NCBI GenBank assembly: GCA_946186575.1
Contig: CAMHNO010000010.1
Coordinates: 1 to 64,000 of the forward strand
DNA from: an uncultured Prevotellaceae bacterium
GTDB lineage: Bacteria > Bacteroidota > Bacteroidia > Bacteroidales > Muribaculaceae
Direction: 5' to 3'
Length of the DNA stretch: 64,000 nt
Both the position numbers and the translations under genes were made by a program. A model generated the notes under the pieces. That model worked only from the letters and a program-made list of their open reading frames with translations, had not been told where the DNA came from and did not search any database. Shown in pieces: positions 45,508-54,973 of the stretch (position 1 is its first letter; the number at the start of each line of letters is the position of its first letter).

Positions 45508-46353
45508 ATGAAACCCACAAAACATATTATTTTTCTTTTGATACTATTGGCTGCCTTTACTGCTACAGCACAAATCACAACCATCGGTGGCGATCAGGAG
45601 AAAATCAATACCGACAGTGTGGTTCAAGATTTTGACAGGCGTCCTTTCTTCGGGCTTTACAAGGATAATTTTTTTACAGTGGGCACCTCACTGGGCCGAA
45701 AGCCCACCGAGTATAATAGCGATGTGAAGTTCCAAATCAGCTTCAGCCAGAGGCTCACCAAGAGCGTGCTGCCGTGGCACAGTCACTTGTTTCTGTTCTA
45801 CTCGCAACGTGCAATGTGGAATGTCTTTGAAGAATCGATGCCGTTTCACGACCTTAATTTCAATCCTGGCATTGGTGTGTCGAAGCTCATCATCTCCAAG
45901 AACCGCTTGCTTGGAAAAGTCACTTTCCTGATTGAACACGAGTCGAACGGTCGCGATGGCGAGGCATCGCGCAGCTGGAACAAACTCTCGATCAGTGGCT
46001 CGTTGCTAATACTTCCTGACCTCATGATTCATGGCAAATTCTGGATTCCCATTGTCGATGGCCAGAACAATAAGGACATTCTCAGATATAGCGGTCTTTT
46101 TCAAGGCGGCATTCAATATATCTCGCCCAACAAGCGCTGGGTGATTGACGCAACACTTGTAAAACGCAAGGGATGGAACATGAATTTCAACACCATCATC
46201 AACGTGGGATTCCGCCTGTCGAATCGCGCCAATCAGTTCTTGATGCTGCACTTCTACGACGGCTATGGCGAGAACCTTCTCGACTATAACAAGTATCACT
46301 GCCGCTTGCGACTGGGACTGCTCATACGCCCCACCTTCTTCAGCGATTTCTAA
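45508..46353 (+). CDS. pldA: outer-membrane phospholipase A
   Basis: A 281-residue outer-membrane beta-barrel enzyme with a signal peptide (ends TATAQ). The OMPLA active-site triad is visible: His144 and Ser146 in EHESNGRDG and Asn158 in SRSWNKL, with the expected 12-residue spacing. It hydrolyses phospholipids that reach the outer leaflet, restoring membrane asymmetry, usually as a calcium-dependent dimer. It is followed by a short hairpin and a small basic gene. Confidence 0.93.
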   Translation: MKPTKHIIFLLILLAAFTATAQITTIGGDQEKINTDSVVQDFDRRPFFGLYKDNFFTVGTSLGRKPTEYNSDVKFQISFSQRLTKSVLPWHSHLFLFYSQRAMWNVFEESMPFHDLNFNPGIGVSKLIISKNRLLGKVTFLIEHESNGRDGEASRSWNKLSISGSLLILPDLMIHGKFWIPIVDGQNNKDILRYSGLFQGGIQYISPNKRWVIDATLVKRKGWNMNFNTIINVGFRLSNRANQFLMLHFYDGYGENLLDYNKYHCRLRLGLLIRPTFFSDF

Positions 46354-46363
46354 GCCCCATGCC

Positions 46364-46386
46364 TGTGCCGGAGTTTGGCACATTTA
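46364..46386 (+). terminator. weak hairpin after pldA
   Basis: TGTGCC pairs with GGCACA across a 7-nt loop, followed by TTTATT. The short stem makes termination uncertain. Confidence 0.4.
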
Positions 46387-46428
46387 TTGCACAGCAATGT
46401 GACAAACAAGAACTATGCACACATCATT

Positions 46429-46617
46429 ATGAAAAAGTCGAAAATTACCAAGAGCAATGCGATGGACAAAATCATCAAGATGATTTCGCGCAATGAGCAG
46501 ATGGAGCGCAACGGTGGAGGACAGTGGGTTGCCACTCACCGCGTACACAAGTCCAAGAAGCAATACTCGCGCAAGCGGTTCAAGAGCGACACCAAGCGTG
46601 CCATCGACCAGGAGTGA
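46429..46617 (+). CDS. small basic protein, function unknown
   Basis: A 62-residue, strongly basic protein starting MKKSKITKSNAMDKIIKMIS at the ATG at 46429; an in-frame ATG at 46375 would overlap the pldA hairpin and is less likely. The C-terminal half is rich in Lys/Arg (HRVHKSKKQYSRKRFK). No family is recognised. It has the look of a nucleic-acid- or ribosome-associated small protein. It is bounded by a hairpin and a strong terminator. Confidence 0.7.
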   Translation: MKKSKITKSNAMDKIIKMISRNEQMERNGGGQWVATHRVHKSKKQYSRKRFKSDTKRAIDQE

Positions 46618-46707
46618 CCGCCCCACCCTGCACGCCACCGCTGGCGCACAAGCCACAGCTACGGTGGCGCACGTTTCATGAAGCTTTAGCTATAACTCAC
46701 AACCAAA

Positions 46708-46746
46708 TCACCCCGGCATCAAGTGATTGATGCCGGGGTGAAAACT
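46708..46746. terminator. strong bidirectional terminator
   Basis: A 14-bp perfect stem, TCACCCCGGCATCA (46708-46721) and its complement (46728-46741), with a 6-nt loop, sits between the small basic gene (+) and the PKD lipoprotein gene (-). Confidence 0.9.
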
Positions 46747-46777
46747 ATATTTTGGGGCAACAATGCCCACTCATGGC

Positions 46778-48493
46778 TTAGAAGAGCTGAGTGGCACGGG
46801 GGTTGATGCACAATCCCAACACACGCTCGCGGTTGCCATTGTAGTCCTCAACCTTCTTGGTGACGGGGTCGAAGTATTTGAGTCCTGTAACGTAGGTCTT
46901 CTCGGTGGTAGCAGCCCGGAATCCGAAGTACACAAAGTGAGTGACTGCATCCACAGCAAACTGGGTGGTATAGACGCCCTCGTCGGCGGTAGTGTTCTCG
47001 GGATTGGCCTCCATGTTTACAAAGGTTGTGTAATTGTCGTAATCAAGACCTTGCTTGTCGCCAGGAATGGGATAGCAAGTGAAGCCAGGGCCAGGAGTAC
47101 CACCCTTGCACATCCACACGTAGAGGTTGCCTAAGTCTTCGTCGAGAGTGAAGGCCCTTGGCTGAGTGGCAGGAAGCACTATGGGATAAGGGATTGGGCC
47201 TGTCTTGGTGGCCGATGCCTCGCCAATGTCGGCGGTCGTGAAGCGGTAGATGCCGTTGCCCGAGTAGTTCTTGCCCCACCAGAACACTCCGTTGCGGTCG
47301 ATGTAGAGCCCAGTGTGAATGGCTCCGTAGGCAATGCCGTTGCCGTAGTAGTTGAGCATGTTGTTGACGCAGAAGTATCCTGCCGTGCTCGAGTAGACGG
47401 TGTTCTCAACTTCGCCACGAGCAGTAAGCAGCATGCGCCTGATACCAGTGTTGCGATCGGTGTAATAGAGATAGGTGCCGTCGCTGAAGCCCTGGAAAGG
47501 ATCGTTAAAAGCCTGGCGCCCAACGTTTGATACCATAGTACTCACGTCGGCTCCATCGGCAGTCATCACACTAATCTTGCCGTCGCCCAGCACACCGTTC
47601 TCATCGTTGACATAGTAGTACTGCTTGCCACAATCCAGGATGTAGACGTAGTCTCGGCCCTCGACCGAGGCAAAGACGAGGTTGGTGGGCATGTTGCCCG
47701 AATTCACACCCATGTCGAAGGGCATGTTCTTAGTGCCCGGTGGCAACTGGCTCATGTCCACGAGCTTGTAGGCCTTGATGTTGCCTCCCATCACGGCATA
47801 GTAGAGCGTGGCACAAGGAATAGATGAGCCCACCTGCACGTTCACATAGCTGTCCTCGAGGCGGCGATTCTCGCCATTGACATCAAACCAAGTTTGCAGT
47901 TCAATCTTCTGTGAGCCAATGTTTTTAAATTTCAGCTTCCCAGGATTATCAACAGTTCCATCGCTGTGGCTGTAGCCGATGAACTCAGTAATTTCGGTTC
48001 CGTCCTCGAGCATTGTGCCCTCGGGAAATTTCCACACATATTTGCACTCCAAGTCCTCGGGGTTGGGAAGTGCAATGTCGAGCAGCACAGTCACGTCGTT
48101 GATAACCACAGTCTCAGCACTCTGTTCCACAACACTCAGCAAGGGTGCAATGTCATAGATGAGCAGCGGATAGGTGCACTTGCCCACCCCCTCAACGGTG
48201 AGCGTGACATTGTAGAGTCCAGCCTGGGCATACTTGTGAGTCGGGTTCTGGTCGGTAGAGGTGGTTCCGTCGCCAAAGTCCCATGTCACAGCTCCGCCCT
48301 TGCTGCTGTTGTTGATGAACTTGATTGTCGAAACAACATAGAAATCGAGAGTATACTCATCTCCGTCAACACTGTAGGTAAAGTCCACGTCCTTGCTGCC
48401 AGGAAAGTTGCCATAGACAGGCTCTTTCTCCACGCAAGAAGCCATGGTCGCCACCATCAATGCCATTAATGCTATTATCTTTATTGTTTTCAT
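46778..48493 (-). CDS. PKD-domain surface lipoprotein with beta-propeller-like region
   Basis: A 571-residue lipoprotein: lipobox TMASC (Cys20), then a PKD domain at about 45-115 (VTWDFGDGTTSTDQNPTHKYAQAG). From about 230 to the end there are repeated strands with Tyr/Trp-rich turns (DGTYLYYTDRNTGIRRM; LGNLYVWMCKGG) that suggest a beta-propeller. It is the fourth and last gene of the SusC/SusD operon, 15 bp after the preceding lipoprotein gene. Such accessory lipoproteins usually help capture the operon's substrate at the surface. The glycan or peptide bound is unknown. Confidence 0.82.
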   Translation of the reverse strand: MKTIKIIALMALMVATMASCVEKEPVYGNFPGSKDVDFTYSVDGDEYTLDFYVVSTIKFINNSSKGGAVTWDFGDGTTSTDQNPTHKYAQAGLYNVTLTVEGVGKCTYPLLIYDIAPLLSVVEQSAETVVINDVTVLLDIALPNPEDLECKYVWKFPEGTMLEDGTEITEFIGYSHSDGTVDNPGKLKFKNIGSQKIELQTWFDVNGENRRLEDSYVNVQVGSSIPCATLYYAVMGGNIKAYKLVDMSQLPPGTKNMPFDMGVNSGNMPTNLVFASVEGRDYVYILDCGKQYYYVNDENGVLGDGKISVMTADGADVSTMVSNVGRQAFNDPFQGFSDGTYLYYTDRNTGIRRMLLTARGEVENTVYSSTAGYFCVNNMLNYYGNGIAYGAIHTGLYIDRNGVFWWGKNYSGNGIYRFTTADIGEASATKTGPIPYPIVLPATQPRAFTLDEDLGNLYVWMCKGGTPGPGFTCYPIPGDKQGLDYDNYTTFVNMEANPENTTADEGVYTTQFAVDAVTHFVYFGFRAATTEKTYVTGLKYFDPVTKKVEDYNGNRERVLGLCINPRATQLF

Positions 48494-48508
48494 AACTTCG
48501 GCGATGTT

Positions 48509-49555
48509 TTAGTTTAGTTCGATATATTTGGTCTCGGTATCCTTTCCCATCTTGCCGCTCTCGTCAAAGACTCGGAATTGCGGGTAAAGGATGTACTGGC
48601 GAGTGAAGTTCACCGAGTAGGAGTTCTCGCTACTGTTAAATATCCAGTCCTCGAAAGGTATCAACGTGAGCAACTCTTTCCATGCCGGCATGTACTGCGG
48701 TCTCACCGAGGTGATGCGGCCACCGGTGTCGTCGCTATAGCGGCTATAGACCCACTTGCTTGACTGATACACCTCATAGACATTGACTCCTGCTGGAGCG
48801 TCGCTGGGGCTCGCTATCTCATGTTCGGTTTTAACACCAGCCTCATCAACCGTGATGTAGTAGTAGTGGTCGACAACATCGCCATTCACAAACCACAAGT
48901 CGCTCTTTTGGCCGCTCTCGGTAGCAGTGGGCAGATCCAGGCCATACTTGGTGTTGAGTGCCTCGAACTGCTGAGCAGTGAAGTCATAGTTGATATAGAT
49001 GTTGCGCAGATCGTTATAGTAGGTGCTGTCGCGGGTAAGGTACTCTATCACATTATCCTTAAACTCCTGCTGAAACGATGCGGGATAATACATGTTGAAC
49101 CTCTCATGGTCAAATTCCTTGGGCTCCACCCAGGCCACCGGCGCCAGTGTTGCCGACACTGCAAAAGAATCGACGAGCACATATTCATGACCATCCCACT
49201 CGGCCTTGCTGTGATCGTAAGTGCCAAGCAAGCTGTAATTGCGCACGGTGTCGGTTGATGTCACCGTCTTAGTGTAGGAGAGCGAAGTGGTGAGGCGGCA
49301 TGTAGCCTTGGCCTCGGTCTTGCGTGTGAACAGTCCCCACACCTCGCAGTGGTCAATAGTGTGGTCCTCGCTGGTGTAGTACTTGGCCCTGAACTTAATA
49401 TATCCACCGGCCTTGCCCACATTGCTGAGTTCCCACGACACGGTGGGCACCACTTGCCCCATTTCCATGTTGTCGGCAAAGGGGTCATGCACTTGACACG
49501 ATGTTGCCATGACTGCCATCGCAGCGACCAAGCCTAATATTTTGAAAATCTTCAT
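48509..49555 (-). CDS. SusCD-associated lipoprotein, function unknown
   Basis: A 348-residue lipoprotein with lipobox MATSC (Cys20). I do not recognise a named domain. The N-terminal part (VSWELSNVGKAGGYIKFRAKYYTSED) looks like an Ig-like beta domain, and the rest mixes beta strands and helical segments. It is third in the operon after susC and susD and before the PKD lipoprotein, the place where SusE/SusF-like surface binding proteins are found. A role in substrate binding is inferred from position. Confidence 0.75.
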   Translation of the reverse strand: MKIFKILGLVAAMAVMATSCQVHDPFADNMEMGQVVPTVSWELSNVGKAGGYIKFRAKYYTSEDHTIDHCEVWGLFTRKTEAKATCRLTTSLSYTKTVTSTDTVRNYSLLGTYDHSKAEWDGHEYVLVDSFAVSATLAPVAWVEPKEFDHERFNMYYPASFQQEFKDNVIEYLTRDSTYYNDLRNIYINYDFTAQQFEALNTKYGLDLPTATESGQKSDLWFVNGDVVDHYYYITVDEAGVKTEHEIASPSDAPAGVNVYEVYQSSKWVYSRYSDDTGGRITSVRPQYMPAWKELLTLIPFEDWIFNSSENSYSVNFTRQYILYPQFRVFDESGKMGKDTETKYIELN

Positions 49556-49608
49556 AATTCTTGCATTATTTTGTGTTAGCTACAATTTTCATTCTTTACT
49601 AATCTCAC

Positions 49609-51531
49609 TTAATTTCCTGATAGCGAGGTAACCACTCCATAGTCGTGAGCCCATATCATGGGCTCTTGCAGCCACTTGTAGTTCTTGTAAGCGCCCAGGC
49701 GCTGAAGCTCAGAGCGATTGTATTTCTCCTCGGTCTCGGGGTCGTAGTTCAAGCGCTGAATCCAGGTGTTCTCCTTCTGGTTCTCGGTCAAGCCGTCGAT
49801 CCAGTAGGCGGCATATAGGTTGTAAGGCCTGCGAAGCTCGGGGTAGACAATCTCGTTAGCATCGCCAATGCCGTAATTGTTGCGCTTGTTGCTATAGTGG
49901 TAGCGTCGCATGTCGGTCCACATTTCGGGTTGGTAAACCATGGCAACGTACTTCTGTATCATCAAGTCGCTCAGGGTATACTCTGCGGGGTTGAAGAACC
50001 AGTGCTTGTTGCCGCGGTCGGTGACCTTGGGCACACGCAGGGTAGCGCGACCGCTGGAAGAATAAGTAAAGTAGTCCTCATTGTTGAGGAAGGCGTTGAG
50101 CTGTCCCTCCCAGTACTGTGCCTGAGTGTAGCCTGGCGTGCCACTCACGGTGCACTGCCCTGGATACTTGTTGTCGGTGTTCTCGTTGTAGTTGGGATTG
50201 GGGTACTTCTTAAGGAAGAAGTCGAGATGACGCTCAATGTTGTGCTCAGTGGCCTCCTTGGCAAGTGCGCAAGCCTCGGCTTTGTTGCCAAGCCAATAGG
50301 TGGCCTCGGCCTTGATGAAGTAGAGCTCCTCCATGGTGAATATTGGGTTATAGGCCGTGGGGTCTCCGCAATATGCACCCATATATAGGTTTGGATAGTT
50401 AGCAATCTTATAGCTGGTGCTCATGCCAATGTTGTTCTCTAAATAGCGCATCTTTATCACACTGGCGGTGGTGTTGCTCAGCGACTGAGGGCCAGTGCGC
50501 GGTATCATCAGCATCACACAGCGTGGATCGTTGGCATAGCCTTGGAAGCTTGAAGCGGTTCCGCCATTGTAGGTGCCGCAGTAGCGTTCATTGTCGGGGG
50601 CGCTGATGCCCAGCACGTCGACCATGAAGTACTTGCTTGGGATTGCATTGTCGAGCAGATTAGAGCGCGACTCCCAGCTGTTGATCACAGGCTTCGAGAG
50701 GCTCCACACGCAGTTTTGCGCGCCTGTGCCTCCGTCAAAGTTGTAGCGAGGCTCATTGCCAAACCAGCTGCCATATAGCAGGTCGCCCTTGCGCCACTGA
50801 TTGATGGCAGCGTCGGCGGCAGCAATAATCTTCTGGCACATGGCCGCGCTGCGGTCCACATTGGGGATGTTGCGCAGCAGCAGGCGCGCCTTGATGGCAT
50901 AGACGAGACCTTTCCATTTCTCGAGGTCGCCGGCATAGACGCGGTCTTGAGCTGCATCAATCTCCAGATTGTGCTCATTCTGGGCATATTCAGGATTCTC
51001 ATAAAGCGAAATGAGCTCGTCGGCTTCCTGGAACATCCACTCGTAGATGCTCGCCTGCGTGTCGTAGGCTGGCGAGTTGCTCAGGTAGGCCTGCGACCTG
51101 GGCATGTCGCCAAAGGCATCGGTGGTTAGCTGAGTCGACATCAGCCTGATGGTGCGGGCTATGAGTTCATAGTTGGGAGAGCCTATCTCCTGTGAATACT
51201 GTATCAGGTTCTTGGCATTGACACCAATGTCGTAGAAGTGGCGCCGCCATTGCGGGTGGCGGTTCATGGTCAGCATCTCCCACTCGCACTTATAGGAATA
51301 GGCACCCACCGAGCTTTTGCCTCCGGTAGTGAGGAACTGCGAGAAGTAGTTGTAATACTCGGCGTGGTCATAGTTGATTTGCTGAGCATAGAAAACCACA
51401 GTGGGCAATGCCACCTGCACGTTAATGGAGTGAGCCTTGTCGGGGTTCACATTATCGTCAAGAATGTCCTCGCAACCGGCCATCACCAGGCAAGCCATCG
51501 AGAGCATTGCTATTGTCTTTATTTTATTCAT
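49609..51531 (-). CDS. susD: SusD/RagB-like nutrient-binding outer-membrane lipoprotein
   Basis: A SusD-superfamily lipoprotein of 640 residues from the ATG at 51531 (MNKIKTIAMLSMACLVMAGC); another ATG 9 bp upstream is possible. The lipobox cysteine is Cys20. It looks like the SusD-like_2 subgroup: DILDDNVNPDKAHS near the start, a helical TPR-like core (STQLTTDAFGDMPRSQAY) and C-terminal WTDMRRYHYS. It forms a lid over the SusC channel. It follows susC by about 24 bp. The substrate is not deducible from sequence. Confidence 0.92.
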   Translation of the reverse strand: MNKIKTIAMLSMACLVMAGCEDILDDNVNPDKAHSINVQVALPTVVFYAQQINYDHAEYYNYFSQFLTTGGKSSVGAYSYKCEWEMLTMNRHPQWRRHFYDIGVNAKNLIQYSQEIGSPNYELIARTIRLMSTQLTTDAFGDMPRSQAYLSNSPAYDTQASIYEWMFQEADELISLYENPEYAQNEHNLEIDAAQDRVYAGDLEKWKGLVYAIKARLLLRNIPNVDRSAAMCQKIIAAADAAINQWRKGDLLYGSWFGNEPRYNFDGGTGAQNCVWSLSKPVINSWESRSNLLDNAIPSKYFMVDVLGISAPDNERYCGTYNGGTASSFQGYANDPRCVMLMIPRTGPQSLSNTTASVIKMRYLENNIGMSTSYKIANYPNLYMGAYCGDPTAYNPIFTMEELYFIKAEATYWLGNKAEACALAKEATEHNIERHLDFFLKKYPNPNYNENTDNKYPGQCTVSGTPGYTQAQYWEGQLNAFLNNEDYFTYSSSGRATLRVPKVTDRGNKHWFFNPAEYTLSDLMIQKYVAMVYQPEMWTDMRRYHYSNKRNNYGIGDANEIVYPELRRPYNLYAAYWIDGLTENQKENTWIQRLNYDPETEEKYNRSELQRLGAYKNYKWLQEPMIWAHDYGVVTSLSGN

Positions 51532-51555
51532 GATTTCCATAGTTGTGAGTCATTA

Positions 51556-54500
51556 TTAGAACGATACTTTCAATGTGAAGTTAAAACTGCGGGTCGACGG
51601 CACATTGTAGTTGTCGATGCCCATGCCACCAGTGCCACCGCTCACGGCTGCCAGAATAGCAGGGTCATTGCCAGTGTACTTGGTGAGCAAGAACAGGTTG
51701 CGGCCCGTGCAGTTCAAGCTCAAGTGCTTGATGGGGCATCCTGGCTTGAGCAGGCTCGTGAAGTCGTAGCCCAATGTCACATAACTCAAGCGGATGTAGG
51801 ATCCGTCCTCGATGAAATTAGACGACACCGAGGTGTAATATGTGTTGATGAAGTTCTGGTCAAGAATCACAGGAGTGGTGTTGGGCGAGTAGGTACCGTC
51901 GCCGTTGGCCACCACACCCTTAAATATTATCTCGCGGTTGCGATACTTGTCGTAGAGGTGATTCATGCCGTTGGTGATAAGGCTGCGGCCCGTTACGTTG
52001 GCCACGTCGCCGCCCTTGCGAGTGTCGAACAAGAACGATGCCGTGAGATTTTTCCAGCGGAAGTTTGAACCAAGTCCCAGCAGGAAGTCGGGCTCACGAT
52101 TGCCAATGTAGATTCCCTTAGCAGGGTCGATAAGTGGATAACCGTCGGCATTGCATATCACGTTACCGTCAGGGTCACGCATGTAGTCTTTACCCGACAG
52201 ACCTGTCGATGAGCCATCGAGGCGGGCCACCGGGAAGATGTCGCCATATTGCACACCCTGTATCTCAACCACGTCCTCGGGCAGGTGGGTTACCTTGCCG
52301 CGATTGAACGAGAAGTTGAGCAGTGCTGTCCAGTCGAAGTCGTGACTGCGGATTATGTCTTGAGCCAGCGACACCTCCACACCGTGGTTCACAATGGTTC
52401 CCTCGTTGCGAGTTTGAAGGATGGTTCCCGAAGCTGGCGACACACGCACTGTCACAATCTGATTGTCGACAGTAGTCGAGTAGTAAGCGATGTCAAGACG
52501 GGTGCGACTGTTGAAGAATCGCAGGTCGGCACCTATCTCCCAGGAACTCGTCATCTCGGGATCGAGAACGATAGCGCGCGAGGTGGTGGGGTCGATGCCA
52601 TAGCCACCGTCGGGGAAGGTGGTCCATTCTTTAAATGTATCGGTGAACACATAGGGCGGGCAATCCTTTCCCACCTTGGCCCAGTTGCCACGCAACTTAC
52701 CATAGCTGAACCAGCTGTTGGTGAGGTTGAAGAGCTCGCTGAATATTACACCAGCAGTCACCGATGGGTAGAAGTAGCTACGGGTCTTGTTCTGCTTAAA
52801 GCGCGATGAGCCGTCGTGACGCCATGTGCCTGAAATCTGGGCAATGCCCTTGTAGTCGAAGCGGACTTCACCAAAGTAGCCATATTTGTTCGACTCGGAG
52901 TGATAGAGGGTCAACCCTCGTGTGATGTAGGTGTCTTCGTTTAGGTTCTGCCAGCTGTAGAAGCCGTCGCCATTGGGGTCGATGAGCTGGAACTCATAGC
53001 CGCCAAAGCTGCCTTCCAGGCCCTTATTCTTGCGATATTCCATGCCATAGAATACGTTGAACGTGAAATCCTCGGCAAAGGTGTGGGTGTAGTTGGCAAA
53101 GAACTGTGCGGTGAGCTGCTCACTGCGTGATGGCTGGAACGAGTATTCACCAAAGCGCGATAAATTCTCGTTCAAGATTTTCTCCACATCAGGGTCGTGG
53201 CGATTGATGAAATCGGAGTCGTAGAAGCGAGGCACAGTGTAGGCATCATACATGGTGTAACCCTTGTCGTAGCCTATCTTGCCAGTGAACACTAAGTTCT
53301 TGATGGGCTCGTAGGCGATTTGGCCGTTAAGCATGAAGCGGTTGCTCTCGGTTGTGCTCTTGTCGAGGTAGCGACCATAGTAGGGGCTCACTGTGGCGCC
53401 AATGCGCTCGCTGTCGAGCAGCTCATCCCAGTGGTCGTAGCGGCTCGCCCAGTTCACGGTGCCATTGGCTGTGACATAGTCGGCCATGTTGAAGTTTCGG
53501 CCCCAGTTATAGATTGTAGACATGGAATTTCCAAATCCTCGCGACTTGTTGTTCACGAAGTTGAGCGACATTTGCAGTGTTACCTTGTCGCTGGGCTTGT
53601 ACATCGCCTTCATGAAAGCAGTGATCTGGTTTTTATAATCTTTAGGCACCACGCCCCGGTTCAAGGTGTAAGACACCGAAGCATAGGAGTTGAACTTCTC
53701 GGTGCCGCCGCTCACGCTCACGCTGTACTTCTGCAGCAATCCGGTACCTAAGAATCCGCCCAAGTTGTCATAGACCGTCTCACCGGGCTGGATGTAGGCA
53801 CCCCAACCGCCGCCACCGCTGTTCTCGCGGTAAAACCCCTTGGTGCCGGGAGCAAATTTGCTCTGCAGCTTGGGCACGCGCATGCAGTTGCTAATCTCCA
53901 CTGTGGCGCTGGCGTCAACCTTGATTGTGCCGTCGCGGCTTCCGCTCTTGGTGGTGATGAGGATTACGCCATTGGCACCCTCCTGGCCATACAAGGCACT
54001 TGCTGCAGCGCCCTTGAGCACGCTCATGTTCTCGATGTCGTCGGGGTTGATGTCGGCTAGGGTTGAACCGTGGCCACGAATTGCCACACCGTCAACCACC
54101 ATTAGTGGCTCGTTGTTCTGGCCATTGTGGATGGAGCTGATGGCGCGAACGATGACCTGGGTCGACGAGTTAGGCGATCCACCACCGGTAGCCACTTGCA
54201 AGCCGGCAACCTTGCCCTGTAGCGAATTGGCAAAGTTCGATGATCCGCCAGCTGTCACCTCGCTGGCGCTAAGACTTTGAACAGCAAAGTTCAGTTTCTT
54301 CTTTTCCTGTGTTTGACCATAAGCGGTCACCACAACTTCCTGAAGCAATTGGGCATCGTCGTCGAGAACTACATTGTAAACGTTTTGTCCGCTCACAATC
54401 TTGATTGTCATCGGATTAGCGCCCACATAGGTAATCTCGAGGACTTCGCCGTCATTCACCTCAATAGAGTACCTTCCGTCAATGTCGGTGGCCGTGCCGC

Positions 54501-54639
54501 GATTAGTCCCCTTCACCTGAACCGATGCGCCTATCACGGTCTCGCCATCGCTCTTCTGGGTGACTATTCCCGTCACGATGCGGGCATAACCCGCCATTGC
54601 AATGACCGAAAATAGCAGTAGTAGTAGCTGTTTTCTCAT
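51556..54639 (-). CDS. susC: SusC/RagA-like TonB-dependent outer-membrane transporter
   Basis: A 1027-residue TonB-dependent transporter. The signal peptide (MRKQLLLLLFSVIAMAGYA) is followed by a carboxypeptidase-D-regulatory-like domain (about 20-105; GASVQVKGTNRGTATDIDGRY). A plug domain follows (about 115-240; LQEVVVTAYG, LMVVDGVAIRG, SALYGQEGANGVILITTKSG), then a 22-strand barrel to the C-terminal Phe (FNFTLKVSF). It imports oligomers bound by SusD. It is the first gene of a four-gene minus-strand operon. No extracytoplasmic sigma/anti-sigma pair is adjacent. Confidence 0.95.
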   Translation of the reverse strand: MRKQLLLLLFSVIAMAGYARIVTGIVTQKSDGETVIGASVQVKGTNRGTATDIDGRYSIEVNDGEVLEITYVGANPMTIKIVSGQNVYNVVLDDDAQLLQEVVVTAYGQTQEKKKLNFAVQSLSASEVTAGGSSNFANSLQGKVAGLQVATGGGSPNSSTQVIVRAISSIHNGQNNEPLMVVDGVAIRGHGSTLADINPDDIENMSVLKGAAASALYGQEGANGVILITTKSGSRDGTIKVDASATVEISNCMRVPKLQSKFAPGTKGFYRENSGGGGWGAYIQPGETVYDNLGGFLGTGLLQKYSVSVSGGTEKFNSYASVSYTLNRGVVPKDYKNQITAFMKAMYKPSDKVTLQMSLNFVNNKSRGFGNSMSTIYNWGRNFNMADYVTANGTVNWASRYDHWDELLDSERIGATVSPYYGRYLDKSTTESNRFMLNGQIAYEPIKNLVFTGKIGYDKGYTMYDAYTVPRFYDSDFINRHDPDVEKILNENLSRFGEYSFQPSRSEQLTAQFFANYTHTFAEDFTFNVFYGMEYRKNKGLEGSFGGYEFQLIDPNGDGFYSWQNLNEDTYITRGLTLYHSESNKYGYFGEVRFDYKGIAQISGTWRHDGSSRFKQNKTRSYFYPSVTAGVIFSELFNLTNSWFSYGKLRGNWAKVGKDCPPYVFTDTFKEWTTFPDGGYGIDPTTSRAIVLDPEMTSSWEIGADLRFFNSRTRLDIAYYSTTVDNQIVTVRVSPASGTILQTRNEGTIVNHGVEVSLAQDIIRSHDFDWTALLNFSFNRGKVTHLPEDVVEIQGVQYGDIFPVARLDGSSTGLSGKDYMRDPDGNVICNADGYPLIDPAKGIYIGNREPDFLLGLGSNFRWKNLTASFLFDTRKGGDVANVTGRSLITNGMNHLYDKYRNREIIFKGVVANGDGTYSPNTTPVILDQNFINTYYTSVSSNFIEDGSYIRLSYVTLGYDFTSLLKPGCPIKHLSLNCTGRNLFLLTKYTGNDPAILAAVSGGTGGMGIDNYNVPSTRSFNFTLKVSF

Positions 54640-54754
54640 AATTACATGGTGTTGATTTATTTTTAGTTTTTTATATTTTAAATTTTATAGTGCCTCATCG
54701 CATTGCGTGTCAGTTACAAAATGGTACTAAATCAAGCGATATGGTTTCATTTTA

Positions 54755-54762
54755 CAAACTTA
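54755..54762 (-). promoter_or_regulatory. -7 box for the susCD operon
   Basis: TAAGTTTG on the minus strand, about 115 bp upstream of the susC start. No -33 TTTG is at the usual distance. The remaining 54.64-54.92 kb region is AT-rich with no visible gene. Confidence 0.55.
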
Positions 54763-54917
54763 ATCATATTTTTTGAAAACACATTAATAAAAAATAAGAA
54801 AAATGACATTTTTTTATTTTTTTAGCATTGTCTACTATTTTTTGCCATCATTAACATTGATGTTTGTTACCAGCACATCTCACTACGCAGCCACAGGCCA
54901 AACATATAATTACAAAA

Positions 54918-54967
54918 ACAAGGATGCGCACAGCCACAGCTTGGCGCATCCCTTGTCTTCTTTTTTT
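54918..54967. terminator. hairpin after the GHL10 gene
   Basis: ACAAGGATGCGC (54918-54929) pairs with GCGCATCCCTTGT (54944-54956) with one bulge; T-runs occur on both sides. Confidence 0.75.
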
Positions 54968-54973
54968 CAAGCG

